Shown: positions 26,130-34,309 of the stretch, in pieces
How positions within the stretch are numbered: position 1 is the stretch's first letter
Layout of the letters: each line of letters opens with the position of its first letter
NCBI GenBank assembly: GCA_025352795.1
Contig: JANXSF010000086.1
Location: 1-64,000 of the forward strand
DNA from: Acidobacteriota bacterium
GTDB taxonomy: Bacteria; Acidobacteriota; Terriglobia; Bryobacterales; Bryobacteraceae
Length of the DNA stretch: 64,000 bases
Direction: 5' to 3'
Made by a program: the position numbers and the translations under genes
The notes under the pieces: generated by a model
What the model was told of the DNA's origin: nothing
The model's database searches: none
Seen by the model: the letters and a program-made list of their open reading frames with translations, nothing else

Positions 26130-26882
26130 TTAGGAGTTTAAATGCAAACCTTTGTGAATGGCATAAAGCGCCAGTTCCAAGCGATCAGAAACACCCAGCT
26201 TGTCAAAGATGTTGTGCAGGTGGTTCTTCACCGTCTGCTCACTGATAAACATCTTCTCGGCCATTTCCTTATTCTTGTAGCCTTGCGCAACCAGTGCCAC
26301 AATCTCCCGTTCCCTAGTGGAAAGGGGGCTGCGTTCGCGGGGTTTGCCGCTACCGCCACCATTCGACCCATTCTCCCCTGGAGCAGCGAATTGCCGCATC
26401 ACCGCAGCCGTTGTGTGCGAATCCAGCCAGATCTCCCCTGAGAAAACCTTGCGGATACTTTTCACAATCAGATCCGGCGCCGTTTGCTTCAGCACAATGC
26501 CGGAACAGCCCAGCTTCATCGCCTGCACAAACTCGTTTTTATCTTCAGAAGCCGTCAGGATAATTACTCGCGTTCGCCGATTGGTCTGCTGCAAAGTCTG
26601 TAAAGCCTGTAAGCCATCCAGATTCGGCATCCGCAAATCAAGCAGCAACACGTCCGGATCTTTGGCCTGCACCACCTCCAGTACCTGACGTCCATCCCCG
26701 GCTTCGCCGACAATGTCCACGTCTGGTTCCAGGCTTAGTAGCCGCCGCAGCCCATCCCTCACAATCGGATGGTCGTCCGCAATTACAATCTTGATCCTTG
26801 GCTTGACCTCTGGCTGCGCAACGATGATTTCCTGTTCAGGATTCTCAGCTACGCTGGCAGTGGCAAGAATTTCGTTTAACAT
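26130..26882 (-). CDS. NarL/FixJ-type response regulator
   Basis: A 250-residue two-component regulator. The receiver domain (about 30-145) has DD36-37, phospho-acceptor D82 in LLLDLRMPN, the Thr/Ser of ILTAS and the Lys of VLKQT. A Gly/Ser-rich linker (GENGSNGGGSGK) leads to a LuxR-type helix-turn-helix (LSTREREIVALVAQGYKNKEMA...TVKNHLHNIFDKL). No histidine kinase gene is adjacent, so its partner is elsewhere. It is divergent from the redoxin gene across a 422-bp gap. Confidence 0.92.
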   Translation of the reverse strand: MLNEILATASVAENPEQEIIVAQPEVKPRIKIVIADDHPIVRDGLRRLLSLEPDVDIVGEAGDGRQVLEVVQAKDPDVLLLDLRMPNLDGLQALQTLQQTNRRTRVIILTASEDKNEFVQAMKLGCSGIVLKQTAPDLIVKSIRKVFSGEIWLDSHTTAAVMRQFAAPGENGSNGGGSGKPRERSPLSTREREIVALVAQGYKNKEMAEKMFISEQTVKNHLHNIFDKLGVSDRLELALYAIHKGLHLNS

Positions 26883-27304
26883 GTTTTTTAGTCTCGCCTC
26901 GTTTCTATCCTGATGTTATAGACGTTCTAGTACTTGGTCAATTCCGGCTGACCTTAGTTCAAAGGAAGATTTGACTTAGCTCTTGACACCTAACAACTCT
27001 ACACCACGGCTCATGTCCCCCCTCCGCACTAGTCAAAAACAAAACAAGTATATATCGTTTCAATAGCTTATAGGTAAAATAAGAGATCTTTTCCTAGCAT
27101 ACCAGAATTTCAAGTCCAGTTGCTCCCACCACAAATCCACCCTTCCACCTTCCCTTTCCTAGCCACCAATGTACCCAACGTACCGTGCGTCCTGGGCCTG
27201 TACGTCCTGGTAGTCACATACACCCTTACCCACATTTGCGTCAAATCTTTCAACCCGTGGAATAAAAAACAAGCACCCAATGATTCATAATCAAAGATTC
27301 AACT
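26883..27304. other. 422-bp intergenic region upstream of response regulator and Sec-type redoxin
   Basis: No convincing gene or RNA is seen. The DNA is pyrimidine-rich on the plus strand and has stretches of A/T (27040-27085). A direct repeat CGTCCTGG occurs at 27188-27195 and 27203-27210, 15 bp apart, about 100 bp before the redoxin start; it could be a regulator site. A CATAAT at 27286-27291 may be a -10 box but has no clear -35. Confidence 0.4.
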
Positions 27305-28351
27305 ATGCGAACGCTTATAGCCTCTCTCCTCCTTACCGCCTTCTCTAAACCATCTTTGGCGCAGACCTTCGCCGATAAATTGGGACCAGCCGTCGGCGCA
27401 GCAATCCCCGCTTTCGAAGCCACCGATCAAAGCGGCAATTTGCGACAACTCAAATCCATTGCCGGACCCAAGGGCACAATCCTCCTCTTTATCCGCTCAG
27501 CCGATTGGTGACCATACTGCAAAAGCCAGCTGGTCGAGCTGGAAGAATGGTTGCCGGAAGTTAAAAAACGTGGCTATGGAGTGGCCTCCATCAGTTACGA
27601 TTCCGTGCCTGTCCTGAAAAATTTTGCCGACCGGAAAAAGCTCACCTACCCACTGCTATCCGATCCGGATTCGAAAATCATAAAGGCTTTCGGCATTCTC
27701 AACGAAGGACCAAAGTCAGGATTTGCCGTCGGGATTCCCCATCCGGGCATTTTCATGATCACCAGCGCAGGCAAGGTCGAAGCTAAATACTTTGAAGAAG
27801 ACTACCGCGAACGGCTCACCATTTCCGCTCTGCTCTCCAATAAATTCGGCAAACCAGGCTTGGCCGCCGGAGATATAACAGAGGGCAAGAATGCACGAAT
27901 CACCCCAGTTGCCAGCAGTCTTGTGATTAGAGCTGGCCAGCATCTGGTATTGAGCCTCAATATCGAACTTCCCAAGGGCCTTCACGCCTACGCCCCAGGT
28001 GCGCCGGAAGAGTTCATCCCTGTTGATTGGAATACTATCGAAAATGATGCCTTCCGCTGGGGGATTCTGGAAACGCCAACTCCCAAACGCTTAGCCGTTG
28101 GCGGGGAACCAATTCCTGTTCCGGTTTTTGAAGGGAAATTCACCTTGAAACGTGAATTCATCGCCGCCAATCAAGCCAAACTAAAAGCCGCTTCAGACTC
28201 CCAAGGTACACTGATAGTACCCGCTGCTTTCCGCTACCAAGTCTGTTCAGACCGTCAATGCTTTCCGCCACAAACGGTCAGTTTGACTTGGAAGTTGCGC
28301 GTGGAACAATTGGAATCAGAGCGTGTGCCAGAAGAATTGCGCAGGAAATAA
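27305..28351 (+). CDS. Probable selenoprotein: secreted peroxiredoxin-like (UxxC) domain fused to nDsbD-like domain
   Basis: Read with TGA 27509-27511 as selenocysteine, this is one 348-residue protein with no other stop. It starts with a signal peptide (RTLIASLLLTAFSKPSLAQT). An AhpC/TSA redoxin domain covers about 28-175 (FEATDQSGNLRQL, ILLFIRSADW-U69-PYC72-KSQLVELEEW, YPLLSDPD, PGIFMIT). Cys relatives have WCPYC or WCPFC here, so the TGA stands on the catalytic position. A DsbD alpha-like domain follows (about 195-340) with C314 and C319 in YQVCSDRQCFPPQ. The segment after the TGA has no early ATG and could not fold alone. A hairpin behind the TGA supports recoding. A nonsense mutation or sequencing error at a Cys codon is the alternative. 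The role is likely periplasmic thiol-peroxide or disulfide exchange. Confidence 0.75.
27512..27550 (+). promoter_or_regulatory. Candidate bacterial SECIS hairpin
   Basis: Directly after the TGA, CCAGCT (27526-27531) pairs perfectly with AGCTGG (27537-27542) around loop GGTCG. Lower pairs CCAT (27512-27515) and ATGG (27547-27550) can close the base. The loop GGU starts 21 bases after the TGA, near the spacing in E. coli fdhF, and bacterial SECIS loops need an early G, often GU. Caution: the encoded QLVEL would favour a CAGCT/AGCTG pairing even in Cys-containing relatives, so the hairpin is supportive, not proof. Confidence 0.6.
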
Positions 28352-28368
28352 AAGGAGCAAATCCGTCC

Positions 28369-29403
28369 TTGGAATCTATCTATTGGGTGCTTAGCTGGTT
28401 GTGTCATCGCAAATGTGAGCATTGCTACGAAGACCGCTTTCACCCCTACTATGGCCATGAGTTGGCAGAAGTGGTACAGGAAGCAGAACAGAATTTTGCT
28501 CCCATCATCACCAACCTTCCTCCCAACATGCTCTACTGTGACGCGGCTGACGGTCTGCAGAAAAAACGTGGTCGTATCATTCTGGCTGGTGGGGAAATCC
28601 TCCTGGAACCAGTTCGACGCACAGTGCTCTATCCAGCGCTCGATCTGTTGTACGAAAAATACAAGAACGTCGGTGGCGTGGAACTCATTGTCCAAACCAC
28701 TGGCGACCTGGTCAACGGGCGCATCATTGAGGAACTGCTGGCGCACCACGTTGACCTCATCTCCGTCTCCGGCTTGGATGAGTATCACGAAGGTCTTGAG
28801 CAAGAGCCTGCCCGCTTAGCTTTGCGAGCCAAACTCACCCAGCTATTTGAAACCAATGGCATTCGCCAATTCCCAACAGACGCGGCCAGAAGTACGCAAA
28901 TTGGCCCGTTCTACAATTTCTTTGGAGCTACCACAGATTCTTGGATCGGCAAGATCTGGCCCCGCGGCCGAGCGCATACCAACGAGCTTTCCACCGCCAC
29001 GCTAGCCGATAACTTTTGTAACGCCTGGTCCGGAGGGCTAAATTTTCTGGATTCCGCCCACGGCGGTAGTGAAGTTTCCATTGAACCCAATGGCAACGTT
29101 TATCCTTGCTGCATGAAAACCAAGAAGGCGATTGGAAATCTACGCACGGAATCTCTCTCTTACATTCTTCAGCGGTTGCGCGGGAATCCCGTCTACGAAG
29201 CGATTTCCATGGGCCATCCTGAACGCATGGGCATCCAACACGGCTGGAGTGTGGAAAAGTTCTACCAGAAATCCATCACTACGCTACCTTCCGGTAAGCA
29301 ATATCAAAATCTGTGCATAGGTTGCGACAAGTTCCACGACGAAGTACTCTCACCAGTTATTCAAATAAAGTCCGGGACAAGTGAACATTTCTCAGATTCT
29401 TAA
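28369..29403 (+). CDS. Radical SAM protein with SPASM/twitch-like C-terminus
   Basis: AAAGGAG (28351-28357), overlapping the stop of the Sec-type redoxin gene, points to the TTG at 28369 as start (344 aa); the frame is open back to 28258. The radical SAM cluster is C12-x3-C16-x2-C19 (CHRKCEHC). The C-terminal half has YPCCMKTKKAIGNL (C247, C248) and C316-x2-C319 (LCIGCDKFHDE), which look like ligands of an auxiliary Fe-S cluster. The glycine motif AGGEI is present. Function unknown: no RiPP precursor or known cofactor pathway is adjacent. Coupling to the redoxin gene suggests a common process. The last 12 bp overlap the end of the convergent exporter gene. Confidence 0.75.
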   Translation: MESIYWVLSWLCHRKCEHCYEDRFHPYYGHELAEVVQEAEQNFAPIITNLPPNMLYCDAADGLQKKRGRIILAGGEILLEPVRRTVLYPALDLLYEKYKNVGGVELIVQTTGDLVNGRIIEELLAHHVDLISVSGLDEYHEGLEQEPARLALRAKLTQLFETNGIRQFPTDAARSTQIGPFYNFFGATTDSWIGKIWPRGRAHTNELSTATLADNFCNAWSGGLNFLDSAHGGSEVSIEPNGNVYPCCMKTKKAIGNLRTESLSYILQRLRGNPVYEAISMGHPERMGIQHGWSVEKFYQKSITTLPSGKQYQNLCIGCDKFHDEVLSPVIQIKSGTSEHFSDS

Positions 29404-30819
29404 GGAATTTCGCCCTTGTCGTCGGTAAGCGTCCATCGCGATGGCCAGCCCGACCACCATTAGAATCTCCGCAACGGCGAACGTCATCCGCATCCCCGCC
29501 GCAACGTCTTCAGGACGCGCCGTTGTGATGTCCGTCGTCGCCGTTGCCAGCGCAAATACCGCCCCCATCACAGACGCACCAGTAATCAATCCCAGATTGC
29601 GAGATAGGCTGAGCATGCCCGAAATCACGCCCCGCTGATCCGCGTCGACATTTGTCATGACCGCAGTATTGTTGGCCGCCTGGAATAGCGCATAGCTGGC
29701 AGTGATGCAGACAATAGGGGCAATGTATCCAAATACTCCGAATGTCGCCGGTACGATGGATAATAACAAGCAACCGATCGCGATTCCGATCAGCCCGAAG
29801 ATCGTCATGCGTTGCGTGCCAAAACGGTCCACTATGCCGCCCGCTGGTACGCCCGTCAGCGCGGCCACAAGCGGGCCGACCGATAACACCAATCCAACCA
29901 GTGCGGCGTCCAGCCCCAGCGCACGAGAGAGATAGAACGGCCCGACCACCAATGTCGACATCATCACCGTCGAAACAAGCGCACTCATGGCCAGGCTCGC
30001 ACTCAGTGCGGGGCTGCGGAACATCGCCAATTGGATCAAAGGGAATGCAGCGTTTGCCTCCACTCGTACAAAAATAGCCACTCCGCAAACCGCTGCCAGC
30101 AGCAGATCAATATTTAGCTCGCCAAATTTGCCCCGCCCAATGGTCATAGCAAGCGTATAAGCCACCACCGTAGAAGTAAGCACCACCATGCCCGTCTTGT
30201 CGAAACTGGCTTCGTCCGCCTTCGATTTCTGGCGATCGACAGGCCGGTAAAGATACGCCAAAAGAAAATTCAAGATCCCCAGCGGGACGTTCACCAGAAA
30301 GATCACACGCCAACCAAATCCAGCGCTAAGAAGTCCCCCCAGTGTTGGATCCAGGGTGGTGCCGATCGCCGACATCGTACCCAGCAATCCCATCGTGCTG
30401 CCGGTATTCTCTCTTGGAACTGTCTCACTGACACTGGCCAGGGTGAGGGCCATCATGACGGCTGCTCCCAGCCCCTGCGCCGCCCGTGCAGCAATTAGAA
30501 ACCAGAGCGTTGGCGCAATGCCACACAGCGCCGAGGCCACGGTGAACAGCAAGATTCCGGCCAGCAGCAAGCGCCTGCGCCCGATGACGTCACCCAGCCG
30601 TCCGACGCTCACAATCAATGTAGTGATGGACAGCAAATAGGCCAGGACAATCCACTGTACCGTCTGAAACCCAGCGTTGAAAGCTTGTGCCATTATCGGC
30701 AAGGCAGCATTGGCGATGCTTGTATCCAGCGAGGGCATCAACATGGAAAGCGAGAGGCTGGCCAGCGCCCAGCGAACCTTCACAACTCCCTCGTCTCCTT
30801 CAGCAGTGATTGTTTTCAA
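29392..30819 (-). CDS. MFS drug exporter, DHA2 (EmrB/QacA) type
   Basis: A 475-residue permease with about 14 hydrophobic helices. Family motifs are LDTSIANAALPIM (motif D1-like), GRLGDVIGRRRLLL (motif A) and the LGAAVMMALTLASV stretch. The TTG start has TAGGAG seven bases upstream. It would export small toxic compounds using proton motive force. It is divergent from a LysR gene 104 bp away, which likely regulates it. This gene and the LysR gene are clearly richer in G+C than their neighbours (42 of 60 bases in 29821-29880 against 30 of 60 in 28081-28140), a sign of transfer. Confidence 0.9.
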   Translation of the reverse strand: MKTITAEGDEGVVKVRWALASLSLSMLMPSLDTSIANAALPIMAQAFNAGFQTVQWIVLAYLLSITTLIVSVGRLGDVIGRRRLLLAGILLFTVASALCGIAPTLWFLIAARAAQGLGAAVMMALTLASVSETVPRENTGSTMGLLGTMSAIGTTLDPTLGGLLSAGFGWRVIFLVNVPLGILNFLLAYLYRPVDRQKSKADEASFDKTGMVVLTSTVVAYTLAMTIGRGKFGELNIDLLLAAVCGVAIFVRVEANAAFPLIQLAMFRSPALSASLAMSALVSTVMMSTLVVGPFYLSRALGLDAALVGLVLSVGPLVAALTGVPAGGIVDRFGTQRMTIFGLIGIAIGCLLLSIVPATFGVFGYIAPIVCITASYALFQAANNTAVMTNVDADQRGVISGMLSLSRNLGLITGASVMGAVFALATATTDITTARPEDVAAGMRMTFAVAEILMVVGLAIAMDAYRRQGRNSLRI

Positions 30820-30876
30820 AATGAACTCCTAGCCCAACCTTACGCCCGAATGTGCCATAGCGGAAGACGCACCAGT

Positions 30877-30893
30877 TGCACAGTATTCGTGCA
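30877..30893. promoter_or_regulatory. Candidate LysR operator between exporter and regulator
   Basis: TGCAC (30877-30881) and GTGCA (30889-30893) form a perfect dyad with a 7-base centre in the 104-bp gap between the divergent MFS and LysR genes. Placement and symmetry suit a LysR-type binding site, although the classical form is T-N11-A. Confidence 0.45.
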
Positions 30894-30923
30894 TTCCACG
30901 CCACATCAGCCTAAGATCAATAT

Positions 30924-31859
30924 ATGTCTACCCCGGATTTCAACTTGCTTCTCACCCTCGATGCAGTTCTCCTCGAAGGGAGTGTTGCCCGAGCCGCGCA
31001 GCGGTTGCACCTTAGTCCATCGGCGATGAGCCGGGCACTGGCCCGATTGCGAGAGACCACAGGTGATCCGCTTTTAGTCAGAGCCGGGCGAGGTCTGGTT
31101 CCCACACCCCGAGCGCTCGAACTCCGCCAGCAGGTCAGTCAACTTGTGCAGGATGCACAAGCGGTTCTCCGTCCAATGCAAAGGCTAAACCTTAAACAAT
31201 TGGTGAGGACATTCACCATCCGCACTCGGGAAGGTTTTGTGGAGAACTTCGGACCCGATCTCATTGCTCGCGTCGATAAGGAAGCCCCCGGCGTGCGGCT
31301 CTGCTTCATACAGAAACCAAACAAAGAGAGTACGTCCCTTCGCGATGGGACCGTCCATCTGGAGACCGGCGTGGTCGGCAAGACGACCAGTCCCGAGCTT
31401 CGCACGCAAGCATTGTTCAAGGATCGTTTCATTGGTGTGGTTCGCATGGGGCACACGCTGAGCAAGGGCAAGGTCACCACTGCTCGCTATGCGAAAGGCA
31501 GGCACATCAGCGTCTCGCGAAAGGGTTTCGACAAGGGACCAATCGATGAATCCTTGAAGCTTTTGGGACTGGAACGAGAAATCGTCACCATCGTCGGTGG
31601 CTTTTCAACCGCACTGTCCATAGCCCGCGCGTCCGACCTGATCGCCACTGTTCCCGAACGGCAAACTGGAAACTTGCGCGCCGGGATGCATAGTTTCCCA
31701 CTTCCGATCCCCACACCGGACCTCACCCTTTCCTTACTCTGGCACCCGCGGATGGATGCCGACCCAGCCCATCGCTGGCTGCGCAGCCTCGTACTCGATA
31801 TCTGCGCAGCGAACTACTTGTCTTCCCAAGACAGCTCAGCATCGGCGCGGCGCACGTAA
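30924..31859 (+). CDS. LysR-family transcriptional regulator
   Basis: A 311-residue regulator. The N-terminal winged helix-turn-helix is at about 5-65 (LLLTLDAVLLEGSVARAAQ, HLSPSAMSRALARLR), followed by a ligand-binding domain of the NodD/PcpR-like branch. It probably controls the divergent exporter in response to an exported compound. The last 15 codons run into the 3' end of tsaB on the other strand (46-bp overlap), so the C-terminus may have been extended when this pair was inserted. It shares the high G+C of the exporter (41 of 60 in 31081-31140). Confidence 0.88.
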   Translation: MSTPDFNLLLTLDAVLLEGSVARAAQRLHLSPSAMSRALARLRETTGDPLLVRAGRGLVPTPRALELRQQVSQLVQDAQAVLRPMQRLNLKQLVRTFTIRTREGFVENFGPDLIARVDKEAPGVRLCFIQKPNKESTSLRDGTVHLETGVVGKTTSPELRTQALFKDRFIGVVRMGHTLSKGKVTTARYAKGRHISVSRKGFDKGPIDESLKLLGLEREIVTIVGGFSTALSIARASDLIATVPERQTGNLRAGMHSFPLPIPTPDLTLSLLWHPRMDADPAHRWLRSLVLDICAANYLSSQDSSASARRT

Positions 31860-32455
31860 TTGGCATCAATGGCCCTTGCGTGTTGCGCTTGCCCCTGCGC
31901 GTACTTGCGCGATGCTAACAATCCGATGGCCCCGGCTAGGCTCGTACCAACAGCTTTGGTCGACATTGGACCCACCGAACACAGCGTAAGCTCCGTCGTA
32001 AGATACTCCACGTCTTTGCCGTCCAGACTTGCCATCCAACGGGGCAGGGAAGTCACCACCTCCCCGGAAATCAGGTTCGATTGGGTATCATAAACAGCGC
32101 CGTAAATCTCATCGCGACGGGCGTCCAGGAAGGCTGCCCGTAAGGGCTCGCTCCCTAAAAACGCGATCGCCTGCAGGTTTGAAATGGCACATACCGGCTT
32201 GGACAACGCAAATGCCAAACCCTTCATCGCCGCCAGTCCAATGCGCACCCCAGTGAACGTTCCAGGCCCTTGGGCACAGGCAAAGCAATCAATATCTTTC
32301 AATGCCAGTCGCCAGTTTTCCAAATATCCGAACAGTGCTTGTCCAAAGCCATCGGGTGCATGGATGGCCACCTCTTCCATCACCTGATCATTCTCAATCA
32401 AGGCTACGCTGCCGTACTCGCAGGTTGTGTCCACCGCCAAAATTCGAGTGGTCAA
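31814..32455 (-). CDS. tsaB: tRNA threonylcarbamoyladenosine biosynthesis protein TsaB
   Basis: A 213-residue ASKHA-fold protein: ILAVDTTCEYGSVAL at the N-terminus, GPGTFTGVRIGLAAMKGLA, and the NLQAIAF segment. TsaB forms the complex with TsaD (encoded at 60161-61228) that adds t6A to A37 of ANN-decoding tRNAs. It starts with TTG 32455, overlapping the stop of the upstream glycoside-hydrolase-like gene (TTGA), so it is translated with that gene. Its 3' end overlaps the LysR gene. Confidence 0.92.
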   Translation of the reverse strand: MTTRILAVDTTCEYGSVALIENDQVMEEVAIHAPDGFGQALFGYLENWRLALKDIDCFACAQGPGTFTGVRIGLAAMKGLAFALSKPVCAISNLQAIAFLGSEPLRAAFLDARRDEIYGAVYDTQSNLISGEVVTSLPRWMASLDGKDVEYLTTELTLCSVGPMSTKAVGTSLAGAIGLLASRKYAQGQAQHARAIDANYVRRADAELSWEDK

Positions 32456-34245
32456 TCCATCACCCGATAAACCTGATCCGCCGCATACACCTTGCCATTT
32501 GCATTGATGGCTGAAACGTGGACGTTCAACACCGCAGGGTAGTTTTTGATGATCCCCGGCGGAATGCGAAAGGTGCCTTTCGCTCCTGTTGCCAGAACCC
32601 GGCTACCTTGCCCATCGGCCACCACTTCCGCTGTCCACAAGTACATCATGGACCGGGTTGCCCGGGTGTCTTTCTTGATCTTCAACTCAAAAGCATATTC
32701 CTTCTTCGAAGAAATTTCGTTGTCTTTCGGCGCCACAATCTGAAAGGGAACTTTTGCGATGCTGGTTTCCAGTTCCTGCACAAAGGGCGGTCGCGACTCA
32801 AACTTGTAGGACAACAAGCGTTCTTTATGACCATCACGGGAAAGATGCAGCACCCAATCCTGTGTCTTCGATGGAGGCTCCCCCACATATTTCTCGCCCT
32901 TGAAATCTTTCTGCTTCAAGCTTTCGCCGGTGATGGGGTTGAACCAGTAGACATTGTAGGAGTGCTTTTCAACAATCACTTCAATCAGCCCAGGTTTTGC
33001 CAGGTACACAATGTACTCCTCGCCTTCAAGCGCTAAAGCCTTGCCGCCATCCAGGTCAAAGTAAGGATCCAGTTCCCAGTGCCGCGTCCAATCGAAAAAT
33101 TCGTACCAGGCCTTCATCGCCTTGGCTCCAGCGGAATCGGTGATGGTCGGGTCCATCGCCGAAAAGGTCGGATACTGCCCATCCATGGTTATATTCCATA
33201 AATGTTTGCGGAAATCATCGCTACTCTTCGCGCTGCTTGCATCTTCTGAACCTACTCCAAAGTTCACAAATGGCTTGATGTAAAGTTGCCTCTCTACGCC
33301 GCCAATTTGACTGTTGGAAGTCTGGTAGCTTAAGAAATCCATCCAGCCGTCGGCCAGCAGCCCGGAAGTGGTGCTTTGCGTAAAACTGGATCGGGGATGT
33401 TTGTAGGGATCGTTAATCTTAAGAAAATCGCCGATTTCTTTCAGCAGCGGGCGCCCATCGGTATAGCTTTCAAATTCATCCAGACCCAACCAGGTGATGT
33501 TCATACCGCTGTAGCGGCCAATTACGTAAAGAAGGAATCGTTCCCTTTGCTGCCAGGTTGGGAACAGTTGCCGCAACTGATTTTTACTTTGACCCAGCAT
33601 CAGATCAACCGTGATGCCTTTCTTGTTTACATACTGGATGCGCTGGTCCAGTTCACGGAAGTATTCCGGATTGGGTTTGTCCCAGGCGGAGAATGCGGAT
33701 TTCGCATCGGCTGCCGTTTCCCCAAACAATTGTGCTCGAATATGATTGAACTTTTGTCCGGCACGGGCAGTAACAATTGCTTCAAACTTGGCTCGCTCAA
33801 TCGTCGCCAAACCAAGCAGTGTGTCGCCCATCCACAGGTGCGGTTTCTTGATTTCAGTGTAGGCCCAATGGCGCAAATTTGCTGGTCGAATGAACCCTGG
33901 GACATCTGATGGCAGCGCTTCCGTTTGTCCCAATTTGCCATCAAAGCGTTCCAGATTTGAGGTCAGCCGGAAATCCCACTGTCCCGGATCCACCGGCGAG
34001 AATCGGATGATTAACTTTCGCCCTCCATCCCAAAAGGCAGGCAGCTTAAACGTGGTGTGTTTCGGGGAACGAACTTCAGCGTGCATCTTCACCGAAACGT
34101 ACGGATTTGGATGCGCCGCCATTTCCGCATCGTTCAATTCGAAAACCAAATCACAGCTCTGATAAATGGGAGTGGGCGGACAAATGGTCTGCGCATAAAT
34201 CGGACCCAGCAACACCGCAACTAACCCCGCTCTGAAGATATGCAT
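32452..34245 (-). CDS. Secreted DUF5060/DUF4038-type glycoside hydrolase-like protein
   Basis: A 597-residue protein with signal peptide (HIFRAGLVAVLLGPIYAQT). The N-terminal beta-sandwich (YVSVKMHAEVRSPKHTTF, RFSPVDPGQWDFRL) resembles DUF5060. A TIM-barrel follows (LWMGDTLLGLATIERAKF; ITVDLMLGQSKNQL; NITWLGLDEFESY) of the DUF4038/apiosidase-like kind, then a beta domain (YNVYWFNPITGE). The usual acidic catalytic pair would include E in GLDEFES. It likely attacks plant or microbial polysaccharide side chains. It is translationally coupled to tsaB, an odd pairing that looks accidental. Confidence 0.7.
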   Translation of the reverse strand: MHIFRAGLVAVLLGPIYAQTICPPTPIYQSCDLVFELNDAEMAAHPNPYVSVKMHAEVRSPKHTTFKLPAFWDGGRKLIIRFSPVDPGQWDFRLTSNLERFDGKLGQTEALPSDVPGFIRPANLRHWAYTEIKKPHLWMGDTLLGLATIERAKFEAIVTARAGQKFNHIRAQLFGETAADAKSAFSAWDKPNPEYFRELDQRIQYVNKKGITVDLMLGQSKNQLRQLFPTWQQRERFLLYVIGRYSGMNITWLGLDEFESYTDGRPLLKEIGDFLKINDPYKHPRSSFTQSTTSGLLADGWMDFLSYQTSNSQIGGVERQLYIKPFVNFGVGSEDASSAKSSDDFRKHLWNITMDGQYPTFSAMDPTITDSAGAKAMKAWYEFFDWTRHWELDPYFDLDGGKALALEGEEYIVYLAKPGLIEVIVEKHSYNVYWFNPITGESLKQKDFKGEKYVGEPPSKTQDWVLHLSRDGHKERLLSYKFESRPPFVQELETSIAKVPFQIVAPKDNEISSKKEYAFELKIKKDTRATRSMMYLWTAEVVADGQGSRVLATGAKGTFRIPPGIIKNYPAVLNVHVSAINANGKVYAADQVYRVMD

Positions 34246-34309
34246 AAGCTTACTTAACAGTCTGTCTTAACAGTGTAGCCCTTCGCCCAATTCTTGCGAC
34301 AATCGAAGA

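Noticed and set aside
27100-27135. TTTCAAGTCCAGTTG resembles the anticodon arm of tRNA-Sec
   Set aside because: The flanking bases do not form an anticodon stem, and no T-loop or acceptor arm follows, so it is not a tRNA gene.
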